This document shows, in pieces, positions 47,233 to 56,533 of a DNA stretch of 64,000 nt (positions are counted from its first letter, which is position 1; every line of letters begins with the position of its first letter). Made by a program: the position numbers and the translations under genes. The notes under the pieces are model-generated. The model saw only the letters and a list, made by a program, of their open reading frames with translations. It was not told where the DNA came from and did not search any database. This stretch comes from Sinomonas terrae. GTDB lineage: Bacteria > Actinomycetota > Actinomycetes > Actinomycetales > Micrococcaceae. The stretch is taken from positions 2,914,001 to 2,978,000 of the forward strand of contig NZ_JAKZBV010000001.1 in assembly GCF_022539255.1 (NCBI RefSeq). The letters are read 5' to 3'.

Positions 47233-48675
47233 CTAGCCGATCCCGACGGCCCCGACGAGCACGCCGACCGCGAGCATGGCAAGCGAGATCGCGGCTGTCC
47301 GCCACAGGACGAGCTTGTGGTGGTCGCCGAGTTCGACGTTGGCGAGGGACACCAGAAGGAGGATCGCTGGAACGAGCGGGCTCTGCAAGTGGAACGGTTG
47401 GCCCGTGATAGACGCTCGCGCCATCTCCGCGGCGCCGACGCCGTAGTGGCTGGCCGTCTCGGAAAGGATCGGCAGGACCCCGAAGTAGAACGCGTCATTG
47501 CTCATGAAGAACGTCATGGGGATCGAGAGGATGCCCGTGATGATGGCCATGAACGGTCCAGCATCGCCCGGGATGATCGAAACCAGCCATGAGGACATTT
47601 CCTGCACGATCGTGGTGCCGCCGATCTTGCCGGTGAGGACGCCGGTGAGCACCGATGCCGCGATCACCATGGAGACGACGGCGACGACCGATGGCGCGTG
47701 AGCCACGAGCTGGGCAGCCTGGTCCTTGACCCGCGGGAAGTTCACCACGAGGGCGACGGCGGCGCCCACCATGAACACGTAAGGCAGCGGGAGCACGTTC
47801 GCGACGAGCAGCACCATGATGCCGACCGTGAGCGCGAGGTTGAACCAGAACAGCTTCGGCCGGAGCGTGGAGCGCGTCGGGTCGAGGGCGGTGCCTGCCA
47901 TCGAGTCGGCGTGGGCCAACGTGGCCACCGGTGAAGGCGAGTCCTCGAGCGCGACGCCGCCACCCGCCGTCGTCCGCTGCTCGCCCGCCCGCTGTTCGCC
48001 GCGACCGCCGCTGGGCCCAACCCTCCCAGGGCCTTCCATCCCCCACACCTCGGGGCGCTGCACCGCAAGGCGACGCCGCTCGCGCAAGCCGAGCTGCCAC
48101 GCGAACAGGAAGACGAGAACGAGGCCGGCCAGCAGCGACGGAACCATGGGAACGAACACGTCGTTGACGTCGAGCTTGAGCGCGGTCGCCGCACGTGCCG
48201 TGGGACCGCCCCAGGGGAGGATGTTCATGGTCCCGTTCGCGAGGCCCGCGACGCACGTGAGCACGACGGGGCTCAGTCCGAGGCGGAGGTAGACGGGCAG
48301 CATGGCGGCTGTCGTGAGGATGAACGTCGTCGAACCGTCGCCGTCGAGCGAGACGGCGGCCGCGAGCAGTGCAGTGCCCATCACCACCTTGGCCGGGTCG
48401 TTGCCCAGCTTGCGGAGGATGAACTTGACGAGCGGGTCGAACAGGCCGACATCGATCATGAGCCCGAAGTAGACGATCGCGAACATCAGCAGGGCCGCGG
48501 TCGAGGCCATCGACTTCATCGAGGTGATGACCATGTCTCCGATGCCGAGCCCTGCCCCGGCGAACAAGCCGAAGATCGTCGGCACGATGATGAGGGCGAG
48601 CACCGGGGTGAGCTTCTTGGTCATGATGAGCGCCATGAAGACGGCAATCATCGCGAAGCCGAGCAGTACCAGCAT
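47233..48675 (-). CDS. CitMHS-family citrate (metal-citrate) transporter
   Basis: A 480-residue membrane protein of the CitMHS family, which takes up citrate as a complex with Mg2+ or another divalent metal and a proton. About 11-12 helices are seen. Family marks: MLVLLGFAMIAVFMALIMTKKLTPVLALIIVP at the start, VSLDGDGSTTFILTTAAMLPVYLRLG, NILPWGGPTARAATAL, FMSNDAFYFGVLPIL, and the C-terminal GQPFHLQSPLVPAILLLVSLANVELGDHHK. A hydrophilic central loop (about 205-265) is Gly/Arg-rich. It is divergent from the CitA-like kinase, which probably controls it. Confidence 0.93.
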   Translation of the reverse strand: MLVLLGFAMIAVFMALIMTKKLTPVLALIIVPTIFGLFAGAGLGIGDMVITSMKSMASTAALLMFAIVYFGLMIDVGLFDPLVKFILRKLGNDPAKVVMGTALLAAAVSLDGDGSTTFILTTAAMLPVYLRLGLSPVVLTCVAGLANGTMNILPWGGPTARAATALKLDVNDVFVPMVPSLLAGLVLVFLFAWQLGLRERRRLAVQRPEVWGMEGPGRVGPSGGRGEQRAGEQRTTAGGGVALEDSPSPVATLAHADSMAGTALDPTRSTLRPKLFWFNLALTVGIMVLLVANVLPLPYVFMVGAAVALVVNFPRVKDQAAQLVAHAPSVVAVVSMVIAASVLTGVLTGKIGGTTIVQEMSSWLVSIIPGDAGPFMAIITGILSIPMTFFMSNDAFYFGVLPILSETASHYGVGAAEMARASITGQPFHLQSPLVPAILLLVSLANVELGDHHKLVLWRTAAISLAMLAVGVLVGAVGIG

Positions 48676-48697
48676 CGCTGCCTCCTCTCTGTGAACG

Positions 48698-48717
48698 GCA
48701 TCACTCCGATGTGATGC
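48698..48717. promoter_or_regulatory. Palindromic operator-like site upstream of citrate transporter
   Basis: GCATCAC at 48698-48704 and GTGATGC at 48711-48717 form a 7+6+7 inverted repeat, 23 bp upstream of the transporter start and within the divergent region shared with the CitA/CitB genes. It is a candidate site for the CitB-like regulator; the protein's own HTH type is compatible with an inverted repeat. Confidence 0.5.
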
Positions 48718-48829
48718 GCGGTACAGACCGTAGCGAGGGAGCAGCCTCCCTCCGGGGTTTGCCGAGGTTGCCGCGAGTACTGCTCATTTTTGTGGTTTTG
48801 CGCATTCTGCGCAGCCCTAGCATGGGCTC

Positions 48830-50548
48830 ATGAGCACGACGACGGAGCGCGCCCCCAGCGGCCGACCACGCTGGGCATTGCGCTTCTCGACGCGCATCCT
48901 CCTGCTCCAACTCGCGGCCGTCCTCCTCGCCGTCGTCCTCGCAGCGGTCACCCACCTCTGGCTCGCCTACGAACGCCTGTGGACCGACGCCGAGCAGAAC
49001 GCGCTCACCCTTGCACGATCGGTCGCCGCTGATCCGGCGCTGCGGCGAGAGGTGGCCGCAATCTCCGCCGAGGCCGGAACTCCCCCGCGCTCCGAGCTCG
49101 CTGCCGGCCCCGTCATGGCCGACGCCGAGGCGACCCGGCAGCGCAGCGGCGCGCTCTTCGTCGTCGTGACCGACGAACAGGGCCTGCGGCTTGCGCATCC
49201 GGACCCGGCACGCCTCGGAGAGCGCGTCAGCACGGCACCCGACATTGCCCTCGCGGGTCAGGAGGTGACCGTCCGGAATACAGGGACGCTCGGCCCATCG
49301 GTCGGTGCGAAGGTGCCTGTCTTCGCGCCCGACGGCGTTCGCCAACCCTCGGGGACTGTCGTCGGCGAGGTCAGCACGGGCTTCGCGCGCTCGAGCGTGG
49401 TCGATGGTCTGAGAGGCGATGCCCTAGCAGTCACCGGAACCGCCGCACTCGCCCTCGCAGCCGGGACGCTCGCTTCGCTTGCCCTCCGCCGTCGTCTCGC
49501 CGACCTCACGCTCGGCCTCGAACCGGAGGACATCGGCACGCTCGTCCAAGACCAGGAGGCCGTGCTGCGGGGCATCGACGAGGGGGTGATCGGCATCTCG
49601 CGGACAGGAAGCGTGACGGTCGTGAACTCCGCCGCTCGGCGCCTGCTCGGAGACGCAGAGGACTTCACGGGCACAGACTGGCCATCGGCTCCCGTGCCCG
49701 CGGTCCTGAGGTCTCTGACGATCACGGGCTCCGACGGTCAGACCCGAGAGCTCGTGGTCGGCGATCGGGTGCTCGTCGCAACCGCGCGAGCCGTGGTCCA
49801 CGGGCTCCGCGAACTCGGATGGGTCGTCATGCTGCGCGACAGGACGGAGCTGCAGAGGCTGACGCGCCAGCTCGACGCGGTCGGGGCACTGAGCGAGGCG
49901 CTGCGCGCCCAGCGACATGAGTTCAGCAACCAACTCCACGCCGTCGCAGGCCTGCTGGACATCGGCGAGGCCTCGCAGGCGCGCACCTACCTCGGAAACC
50001 TGGCCTCGTCGGGGCCGCTCGACTATCCGCTCGAGCAGGCCGAGCTCCTCGGAGACCCGGCACTTCAGGCTTTCCTCGGGGCGAAGGGCATCGAGGCCGC
50101 CGAGCGCGGCGTGGTCCTGCGGCTCGGGGATGCGACGCTCGTGCGGCACCCCGTCGCGGCCCGGCAGGACGTCACAACGGTTCTCGGCAATCTTGTCGAC
50201 AAGGCGGTGCGTGCCGCCGTCGACGGTTCCCCGGACGCCCGTGGCCAGCGCTGGGTCGAGGTCGAGCTTCTCGACGACGGCCCGACGCTGCACATCGTCG
50301 TCGCGGACTCAGGGAACGGGATCGGCGCGATACCGTCCCAACGCCTCTTCGAGCCCGGATACACCACCGCGCCCGTGGCTGCGGACGACGCCGGCCTCGA
50401 ACCCGCCGCGGGCCACGGCCTTGGACTCCCCCTCGCCCGTCAACTCGCCCGACGCCGCGGCGGGGACGTGTGGGTCATCTCGCCTGGGCAGGCGGGCGGG
50501 CCAGGCGCAGTCTTCGGCGCGCGGGTCGTAGGGAGGACAGAGCCATGA
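48830..50548 (+). CDS. CitA/DcuS-type sensor histidine kinase
   Basis: A 572-residue kinase. Two helices (about residues 20-46 and 203-222) enclose a PAS-like extracytoplasmic domain of the CitA/DcuS kind (RVSTAPDIALAGQEVTVRNTGTLGPSVGAKVPVF), the citrate or dicarboxylate sensor. A cytoplasmic PAS domain follows (VLRGIDEGVIGISRTGSVTVVNSAA). The H-box is the CitA/SpoOB type RAQRHEFSNQLHAVAGLL (His363), with N-box VLGNLVDKAVRAAVDG, G1 VADSGNGIG and G2 GHGLGLPLARQLARRRGG. It is translationally coupled to the regulator (ATGA) and divergent from the citrate transporter. Confidence 0.93.
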   Translation: MSTTTERAPSGRPRWALRFSTRILLLQLAAVLLAVVLAAVTHLWLAYERLWTDAEQNALTLARSVAADPALRREVAAISAEAGTPPRSELAAGPVMADAEATRQRSGALFVVVTDEQGLRLAHPDPARLGERVSTAPDIALAGQEVTVRNTGTLGPSVGAKVPVFAPDGVRQPSGTVVGEVSTGFARSSVVDGLRGDALAVTGTAALALAAGTLASLALRRRLADLTLGLEPEDIGTLVQDQEAVLRGIDEGVIGISRTGSVTVVNSAARRLLGDAEDFTGTDWPSAPVPAVLRSLTITGSDGQTRELVVGDRVLVATARAVVHGLRELGWVVMLRDRTELQRLTRQLDAVGALSEALRAQRHEFSNQLHAVAGLLDIGEASQARTYLGNLASSGPLDYPLEQAELLGDPALQAFLGAKGIEAAERGVVLRLGDATLVRHPVAARQDVTTVLGNLVDKAVRAAVDGSPDARGQRWVEVELLDDGPTLHIVVADSGNGIGAIPSQRLFEPGYTTAPVAADDAGLEPAAGHGLGLPLARQLARRRGGDVWVISPGQAGGPGAVFGARVVGRTEP

Positions 50549-51204
50549 CCGAGTTCAGAGTCCTCATTGTGGACGACGACTTCCACGTAGCACGTGTTCA
50601 CAGCACCTACGTCGACGCGATTCCGGGCTTCACCGCCCTCTCCCCTGTGGGGACGGCCGCGCTCGCGCTGCAGGCCGTCCACGCGCTCCGGCCCGATCTC
50701 GTGCTGCTGGACCTGTATCTTCCCGACACTCCCGGCCTTGAGCTCTTGCGCAGCCTCGACCTCGACACGATCATGCTCACTGCCGCGGCGGATCCCGAGT
50801 CGGTGCGCGCCGCGCTGCGCCGCGGTGCCCTCGGCTATCTCATCAAGCCCTTCGCAGCGGACGGGCTCGAGACGGTCCTGCGCGGGTACGCCCGCTACCG
50901 GAGGCTCCTCGAGACCCCAGGGACTCTCGACCAGGCTGGCCTCGACCGCGCGCGGCGCGCACTTCTGGGCGCGCGGGAGCCTAACGCGTTGGGCCGAACG
51001 CGATCAGGCACCGAGACAGCCGTACTTGAGACCCTCGCCTCCGGCGGACTCCTCTCCGCAGCCGAGGTCGCCGCCCTCGTCGGCGTCTCCCGAGCGACCG
51101 CCCAGCGTTACCTGGCCGCCCTCGCCGACGAGGGCTCGGTCGAAATCCAGCTCCGCTACGGGGCGACGGGCCGCCCCGAGCACAGGTACGGGCTGCGGGA
51201 TTGA
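50545..51204 (+). CDS. CitB/DcuR-type response regulator
   Basis: A 219-residue protein. The receiver has the acidic pair in LIVDDDFHVAR, phospho-acceptor Asp56 (LVLLDLYLP), and Lys in GYLIKPF. The output domain is the CitB-type HTH (about 165-215): GGLLSAAEVAALVGVSRATAQRYLAALADEGSVEI. Such regulators activate citrate or dicarboxylate uptake genes when their kinase senses the substrate outside. The likely target is the divergent CitMHS gene. Confidence 0.92.
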   Translation: MTEFRVLIVDDDFHVARVHSTYVDAIPGFTALSPVGTAALALQAVHALRPDLVLLDLYLPDTPGLELLRSLDLDTIMLTAAADPESVRAALRRGALGYLIKPFAADGLETVLRGYARYRRLLETPGTLDQAGLDRARRALLGAREPNALGRTRSGTETAVLETLASGGLLSAAEVAALVGVSRATAQRYLAALADEGSVEIQLRYGATGRPEHRYGLRD

Positions 51205-51256
51205 GGTGCGGCTAGGGAAGGCAGAGGCGGCCCCTTCAGGAGATAATCCGGTGCGG

Positions 51257-51889
51257 TCAGCTCTCGATCCCCCTGGCTGCCGTCGTCTTCGCCCCGGTCT
51301 CCTTCGCCCCGATCTCCTTCGCCGCGACGACCGTCCGCAGCCCCCGGGCCGCCGCCTGCACGCAGTCCGCGATGCTCGGGGAATCGGGGCTGGCGATCCA
51401 ACGCTCGAATCCGATCTTGAAGAGCGCCACGCCTGCCTCGGCCGCGAGCTCGGCCTCCTCGCCCGTCGCGCCCCGATCGCGGAGAGCGGCCGATGCTGCG
51501 GCTCCGAGGGCGGCGAGCTTGAGCAGCTCTCGTTCCTGCAGGCTCGCGTTCGAGGCGATGACCGAGGCGCGCCGGCGGGCGAACTCCCGCCTGGACTCGA
51601 GTGCGGTCCCAGCGGTGGACGCGATGGCGGCGACGACGGCATCGAAGGGGGGCTCTTCTGGCGGCGCCGCCGCGATACTCGCCACTATCCCCTCCTCGAG
51701 CAGGTTCGCTCCGGCGAACAGCACCTCCCGCTTGTCCGCGTAGTAACGGAAGAAGGTGCGCTCGGTCACCCCGGCCTTCTGCGCGATGTCGGCGACCGTC
51801 GTCTGCTCGTAAGCGTGCTCGGCAAAGAGCTCAAGCGCGGCTTCGACAAGCCGACCGGCGGCGTCCGGTTCCCAACGACCCATTCCCAC
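51257..51889 (-). CDS. TetR-family transcriptional regulator
   Basis: A 210-residue protein with the TetR HTH at residues about 9-55: LVEAALELFAEHAYEQTTVADIAQKAGVTERTFFRYYADKREVLFAG. The rest is an all-helical ligand domain with no recognised ligand; it ends in a Thr/Lys/Ala-rich tail. It is divergent from the SDR gene, and a perfect 17-bp palindrome lies between them, 42 bp from its own start. Confidence 0.92.
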   Translation of the reverse strand: MGMGRWEPDAAGRLVEAALELFAEHAYEQTTVADIAQKAGVTERTFFRYYADKREVLFAGANLLEEGIVASIAAAPPEEPPFDAVVAAIASTAGTALESRREFARRRASVIASNASLQERELLKLAALGAAASAALRDRGATGEEAELAAEAGVALFKIGFERWIASPDSPSIADCVQAAARGLRTVVAAKEIGAKETGAKTTAARGIES

Positions 51890-51930
51890 AGTCTAGGTGA
51901 TGACAGAAGGTGACATCAGCGCGTACACTC

Positions 51931-51947
51931 ATGTCAGTAACTGACAT
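51931..51947. promoter_or_regulatory. Perfect 17-bp palindrome, TetR operator candidate
   Basis: ATGTCAGTAACTGACAT is a perfect palindrome centred at 51939, between the divergent TetR and SDR genes, 16 bp before the SDR ATG. An additional half site TGACATC occurs at 51911-51917. This is the standard layout of a TetR repressor controlling itself and a neighbour. Confidence 0.75.
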
Positions 51948-51962
51948 CGAAGGGAGCTTCTC

Positions 51963-52859
51963 ATGCGCATCTTCACGACCGGCGCGTCGGGCTGGATCGG
52001 ATCAGCCGTTGTCCCCGAACTGCTGGCGGCTGGCCATCGGGTCGTCGGGCTCGCCCGCTCGGAGGCGTCCGCCGAGGCGCTCGTCTCCGCCGGCGTCGTG
52101 CCGTGGCGCGGCAGCCTGAGCGACCTCGACAGCCTGCGCGCTGGAGCGGAGGCGGCCGACGGCGTCATCCACCTCGCGTTCAACCACGACTTCAGCGACT
52201 ATGCGGGAGCCGGCCGGACCGAACGCGCCGTGGTCGAAACCCTCGGCGAAGCGCTCGAGGGCTCCGGGAGGCCTCTCGTCGTCGCGTCGGGGGTCGCGGG
52301 CCTCACCGTCGGACGCATGGCGACGGAGGAGGATCCCACGCCGAACGTCGACCCGGACGCACCGCGGGGGGCGAGCGAGCACCTCGCACTCTCCTTCGCC
52401 GCGCGGGGTGTCCGCTCGGTGGCCGTCCGATTCGCGCCGACGGTCCACGGCCGAGGCGACAAGGGCTTCACCGCCATGCTCGTGCGAATCGCGCGGGAAC
52501 GAGGCGTTGCGGCCTACATCGGCGACGGCGCCAACCGGTGGCCGGCTGTTCACCGCAACGATGCCGCGCACCTCGTGCGCCTGGCCTTCGAGCAGGCTCA
52601 GCCCGGCGCCGTCGTCCACGCCGTCGGCGAAGAAGGCATCGCCACCCGCGACATCGCGGCAGCGATCGGCAGGGAGTTCGACGTGCCCACCACCGCGCTC
52701 GCGTCTGAGAACGCCCAGGAGCACTTCGGGTGGATCGGCGCCCTCCTCGGACTCGACATCCCAGCAGCCAGCACGCTCACCCGCGAACGGTTCGCCTGGA
52801 ACCCGACCGGCTCCGGGCTGCTCGAGGACATCGCGGGCGGTGCGTACGGGCGTTCCTAA
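51963..52859 (+). CDS. NAD-dependent epimerase/dehydratase (extended SDR)-family protein
   Basis: A 298-residue Rossmann protein. The NAD(P) loop is TTGASGWIGSAVVPELLAAG (GXXGXXG), followed by an extended SDR layout (VIHLAFNHDFSDYAGAGRTERAVVETLGEAL). The usual YXXXK is not clearly visible; AVHRNDAAHLVRLAFEQ and RFAWNPTGSGLLEDIA mark the NmrA/atypical type common beside TetR repressors. GAAGGGAGC precedes the ATG. The substrate is unknown; pairing with TetR suggests a response to a xenobiotic. Confidence 0.88.
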   Translation: MRIFTTGASGWIGSAVVPELLAAGHRVVGLARSEASAEALVSAGVVPWRGSLSDLDSLRAGAEAADGVIHLAFNHDFSDYAGAGRTERAVVETLGEALEGSGRPLVVASGVAGLTVGRMATEEDPTPNVDPDAPRGASEHLALSFAARGVRSVAVRFAPTVHGRGDKGFTAMLVRIARERGVAAYIGDGANRWPAVHRNDAAHLVRLAFEQAQPGAVVHAVGEEGIATRDIAAAIGREFDVPTTALASENAQEHFGWIGALLGLDIPAASTLTRERFAWNPTGSGLLEDIAGGAYGRS

Positions 52860-52866
52860 CTGAGGG

Positions 52867-53394
52867 TCAGAGCGCTTTCCGGTACACCGGAAGCCAGATG
52901 TCCGTCCCCTCGATGGGCCAGTCCCGTTCCGGCGCGCGCTCGTAGCCGAGGCGGGCGTAGAGGGCGTGCGGGGCCACCCAGTCGATGCCGGTCGTGAGGA
53001 CGACGGCGGTCGCCCCCGCGCGCCGTGCCCTCGCCTCGACCTCTGAGACGAGGGCCGTCGCCGCCCCCGTGCGCTGGACCGCGGGGTCGACGACGAGGAG
53101 ACGGAACTCGAACTCCCCCTTGCGGGCCACCTGGTCGAAGCCATCGCCGTGGGCCATGAGCGTCACCGAGCCGACGAGGCGCCCGTCCCTCTCGGCCACG
53201 AGGATCGTGCCGCGATCGGCCCGGAAGGCCACATCGACGACCTGCCGCATGTACGGATGTTCAGCGTCCTCGAAGTAGCCGGCTCCCAGATACGCGTCGC
53301 GGGTGATCCGGGCGATCCCGGGGAAATCGATCTCGGTGGCCTCGCGGATCACAAGTCCGCTCACGCGCGGCGTGCCTGTCTGTGCCGCACTCAT
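52867..53394 (-). CDS. GNAT-family N-acetyltransferase
   Basis: A 175-residue GNAT protein from the ATG at 53394, within a longer open frame. LVIREATEIDFPGIARITRDAY begins the fold; LLVVDPAVQRTGAATALVSEVEARARRAGA holds the acetyl-CoA loop (Q-R-T-G-A-A), and YARLGYERAPERDWPIEGTDIWL ends it. The acceptor is unknown. It overlaps the inositol-monophosphatase gene by 4 bp and is third in the ligA unit. Confidence 0.88.
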   Translation of the reverse strand: MSAAQTGTPRVSGLVIREATEIDFPGIARITRDAYLGAGYFEDAEHPYMRQVVDVAFRADRGTILVAERDGRLVGSVTLMAHGDGFDQVARKGEFEFRLLVVDPAVQRTGAATALVSEVEARARRAGATAVVLTTGIDWVAPHALYARLGYERAPERDWPIEGTDIWLPVYRKAL

Positions 53395-54230
53395 TCGACC
53401 GGGAATCGACCCGAAAACTCGATGCCGCCCGCGCAGGTCCACAGGGCGAGGCGCTCCTCGGCCGACGGCCCGCCCTCGAGCGGGCTCGTGAGCTGGGGGC
53501 GCCTCACCCAACAGCCTGCCTCCTCGGCGATGAGGGCACCCGCGGCGAAATCGTGCTCGTTCAGGCCGCGCTCCCCGTACGCGTCGTGGGTACCGTCTGC
53601 CACGAGGCACAGGTCGAGGGCCGCCGAACCGAGGCGGCGTATGTCCCCGAATCCGTCCATGAGGCCGGGGAGAGCGCGAGCCTGCTCCGCACGGATGGAC
53701 GGGTCGTAGCTGAAACCGGTGGCGAGGAGGGCGGAACCAGCAGAATCCCGCCCAGGAAGGGGGCCGTCGAGCGGCCGCGGCTCGCCGCCGTCGTCCGCTC
53801 TGAAGGCACCGCCACCGTGGAGGGCCCAGTACTCCCTCCGGAGGGCAGGGGCACGGACGACGCCGGCGAGCCACCTTCCGTTCTCATCGGCGACCGCGAC
53901 GCTGGTTGCGTAATAGACGATGTCCCGGATGAAGTTCGTGGTGCCGTCAAGCGGGTCGATCGACCACCGGAAGCCGCTCGGCGAGTCGACAATCGTGGTG
54001 CCCTGCTCCTCACCGGTCACGATGTCGCGCGGCCGCTCGTCCGCGAGGACGGCCCGGACTGCACGCTCGGCAGCAAGGTCGAACTCGGTGACCCAGTCGC
54101 TTCCCGAGCTCTTCGTCTCCTGGCTCAGATTCGCACCGTCCCGTCCGGCCAAGACGGCAGCGCCAGCAGCCGCCGCGCGCCGAGCGGTGCCCAGGAGCTC
54201 GGCCAGGAAGTCCTCGGTGTAATCCATCAC
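53391..54230 (-). CDS. Inositol monophosphatase-family protein
   Basis: A 279-residue Mg-dependent phosphatase. The metal-binding motifs are SDWVTEFDLAAERAV, the Glu of IVTGEEQGT, WSIDPLDGTTNFIRDI (the DPxDGTxN motif) and GERGLNEHDFAAGALIAEEAGC (the final W/NxxD motif). Substrates in this family include inositol-1-phosphate, histidinol phosphate and PAP; the sequence does not decide. It overlaps ligA upstream and the GNAT gene downstream by 4 bp each. Confidence 0.92.
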   Translation of the reverse strand: MMDYTEDFLAELLGTARRAAAAGAAVLAGRDGANLSQETKSSGSDWVTEFDLAAERAVRAVLADERPRDIVTGEEQGTTIVDSPSGFRWSIDPLDGTTNFIRDIVYYATSVAVADENGRWLAGVVRAPALRREYWALHGGGAFRADDGGEPRPLDGPLPGRDSAGSALLATGFSYDPSIRAEQARALPGLMDGFGDIRRLGSAALDLCLVADGTHDAYGERGLNEHDFAAGALIAEEAGCWVRRPQLTSPLEGGPSAEERLALWTCAGGIEFSGRFPVE

Positions 54231-56518
54231 TCGTCCTCGTCCGTCAGAGCTGCTGCGAGCGCCTCAGGAGCCGCTTCGCCTTCGCCAGCTTCGCCTTCGC
54301 CAGCCTCAGCCTCCTCGGCAGTCGGCGCCTCGCCGAGACCCGCTGGCCCCTGCTCGAGCAGGATCCGGAAACGATCCTCGTCGAGCACCGGCAAGTTGAG
54401 CGATTCCGCCTTGTCGAGCTTGGAACCGGCGTTCTCCCCAGCAACGACATAGTCCGTGTTCTTGGACACCGAGCCGGCCGCCTTCCCGCCGCGCGTGATG
54501 ATGGCTTCCTTCGCCTCGTCGCGGCTGTAGTTCTCGAGGGAGCCCGTGACCACGATTGTCAGGCCCTCGAGAGTGCGCGGCGTGGACGCGTGCTGCTCGT
54601 CCCTCATGAGCACGCCGGCGTTCTTCCACCGGTCGACGATCTCGCGGTGCCAGTCCTCGCCGAACCACTCAATGACGGCGTCGGCGATGATGGGCCCGAC
54701 GCCGTCGACCTCGGCGAGCTGGTCCCTCGCGTCCGGTGCCTCGAGGACTGCGCGCAGCGCGTCCATCGAGCCGTAGCGCGTGGCGAGGGCGCGGGAGGCG
54801 GTGGGCCCGACGTGCCGGATGGAGAGGGCCACGAGGACCCGCCACAGGGGCTGGCTCTTGGCCTTCTCGAGTTCCCGGAAGAGCCGCTCCGTGTTGACGG
54901 TCGGCTTGGTCTGGGTCTTGTTCCAGAAGTACGGAACGAGCTCCCACTCGCCCGAGGCGACGCCCTTGGTGCGCTTCTGGCGGCGAATCTTGACGTCGCG
55001 CAAGACCTCGGGGGTGAGGTCGAAGATCCCCGCCTCGTTCTCGAGCGGGGGAACCTCAGGCTCGGCTGGCTGGGTCAGGGCTACAGCCGCCTCCCAGCCG
55101 AGCGCCTCGATGTCGAATGCGCCGCGGCCCGCGAGGTGGAAGACGCGCTCCCGGAGCTGCGAGGGGCACGAGCGGGCGTTGGGACAGCGGATGTCTACGT
55201 CGCCCTCCTTCGCAGGCGCGAGCGGCGTCCCGCACGAGGGGCATTCGGTAGGCATGACGAAGTCCCTCACGGGCGGATCCTGCTGGTCTCGCAGGGCGAG
55301 GACCGGCCCCACGATCTCTGGGATGACATCGCCCGCCTTGCGGAGGACCACAATGTCCCCGATCTTGACGCCCTTCGCCCTGACCACGTCCTGGTTGTGC
55401 AGGGTCGCCATCTCGACGGTCGAACCCGCGACCTTGACGGGCACCATGACCCCGAACGGCGTCACGCGGCCTGTGCGGCCCACGTTGACCGCGATGTCGA
55501 GGAGCTTCGTGTGGACTTCCTCCGGCGGGTACTTGAACGCGACCGCCCAGCGAGGCACCCGGCTCGTATGCCCGAGTGCGCGCTGCGTCGCGAAGTCGTC
55601 AGCCTTGATGACGATGCCGTCGATCTCGTGGATGAGGCTGTGCCGCTTCTCGCTGTAGGTCTCGATGAACTCGAGCACCTTCTCATAGCTGTCGAACACC
55701 TCGTAGTACGGGCTCGTCGGCAGCCCCCACGACTTGAGCAGCTCGTACGTCTCCGACTGGCTCCTGGCCGGTATCCCCTCACGCACGCCCACGCCGTGGA
55801 CGAACATGCTCAGCGGGCGCTTCGCCGTCTCGGCCGGGTCCTTCTGGCGCAGCGATCCTGCGGCTGCGTTGCGGGGATTGGCCAGCGGCGCCTTGCCGTC
55901 GGCGATGAGCGCCTCGTTGAATTCGTTGAACGCCTTCGTCGGGATGTACACCTCACCCCGGATCTCGACCTCCTCCGGGTGGTTCGTCCCAGCCAGCCGA
56001 CGCGGGATGTCCTTGATGGTGAAGACGTTGTGCGTCACGTCCTCCCCCGTCCTGCCGTCACCGCGGGTCGCGGCCCGGACGAGCTCGCCCCGCCGGTAGA
56101 GCAGGTTGATCGCGAGGCCGTCGATCTTGAGTTCGGTGAGCCAGCGGACCGGCGGTAGGTTCCCGATGCCCGCGATGCTCGCCTCCGCCCGGGTGATCCA
56201 CGCGTTGAGCTCATCGATCGAGAAGACGTCCTCGAGGCTGTACATGCGGCTCAGGTGCGTGACCGGCGCGAACGCCGCCGTTGCCTCGCCGCCGACTTCC
56301 TGGGTGGGCGAATCATTGGACACAAGCTCGGGATGGAGCGCCTCGAACTCCTCGAGCCGACGGAACAGCGCATCGTATTCGGCGTCCGAGATGATCGGAG
56401 CGTCCTCGTTGTAATAGAGCGCCCGGTGCCGGCGCACCTCCTCAGCGAGGGACTCGTACTCCTCGCGGAGGGTCGCAGACGGGGTGGCGGCTTCGGGGAT
56501 CACGGATTCGGCGCTCAC
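54227..56518 (-). CDS. ligA: NAD-dependent DNA ligase
   Basis: A 763-residue LigA that seals nicks in replication and repair. Domain Ia (residues 1-70) is followed by the nucleotidyltransferase domain with catalytic Lys131 (TELKIDGLAINLLYRRGE). The OB fold (VGRTGRVTPFGVMVPVKV) precedes the Cys4 zinc finger (CPSCGTPLAPAKEGDVDIRCPNARSC), the HhH domain and the BRCT domain (LEGLTIVVTGSLENYSRDEAKEAI). A Glu/Ala/Gly-rich tail of about 45 residues is extra and encoded by short repeats. A segment before the HhH domain (VKIRRQKRTKGVASGEWELVP) is the actinobacterial form. It starts a three-gene unit. Confidence 0.97.
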   Translation of the reverse strand: MSAESVIPEAATPSATLREEYESLAEEVRRHRALYYNEDAPIISDAEYDALFRRLEEFEALHPELVSNDSPTQEVGGEATAAFAPVTHLSRMYSLEDVFSIDELNAWITRAEASIAGIGNLPPVRWLTELKIDGLAINLLYRRGELVRAATRGDGRTGEDVTHNVFTIKDIPRRLAGTNHPEEVEIRGEVYIPTKAFNEFNEALIADGKAPLANPRNAAAGSLRQKDPAETAKRPLSMFVHGVGVREGIPARSQSETYELLKSWGLPTSPYYEVFDSYEKVLEFIETYSEKRHSLIHEIDGIVIKADDFATQRALGHTSRVPRWAVAFKYPPEEVHTKLLDIAVNVGRTGRVTPFGVMVPVKVAGSTVEMATLHNQDVVRAKGVKIGDIVVLRKAGDVIPEIVGPVLALRDQQDPPVRDFVMPTECPSCGTPLAPAKEGDVDIRCPNARSCPSQLRERVFHLAGRGAFDIEALGWEAAVALTQPAEPEVPPLENEAGIFDLTPEVLRDVKIRRQKRTKGVASGEWELVPYFWNKTQTKPTVNTERLFRELEKAKSQPLWRVLVALSIRHVGPTASRALATRYGSMDALRAVLEAPDARDQLAEVDGVGPIIADAVIEWFGEDWHREIVDRWKNAGVLMRDEQHASTPRTLEGLTIVVTGSLENYSRDEAKEAIITRGGKAAGSVSKNTDYVVAGENAGSKLDKAESLNLPVLDEDRFRILLEQGPAGLGEAPTAEEAEAGEGEAGEGEAAPEALAAALTDEDE

Positions 56519-56533
56519 GTGTCCTATCTTGCC

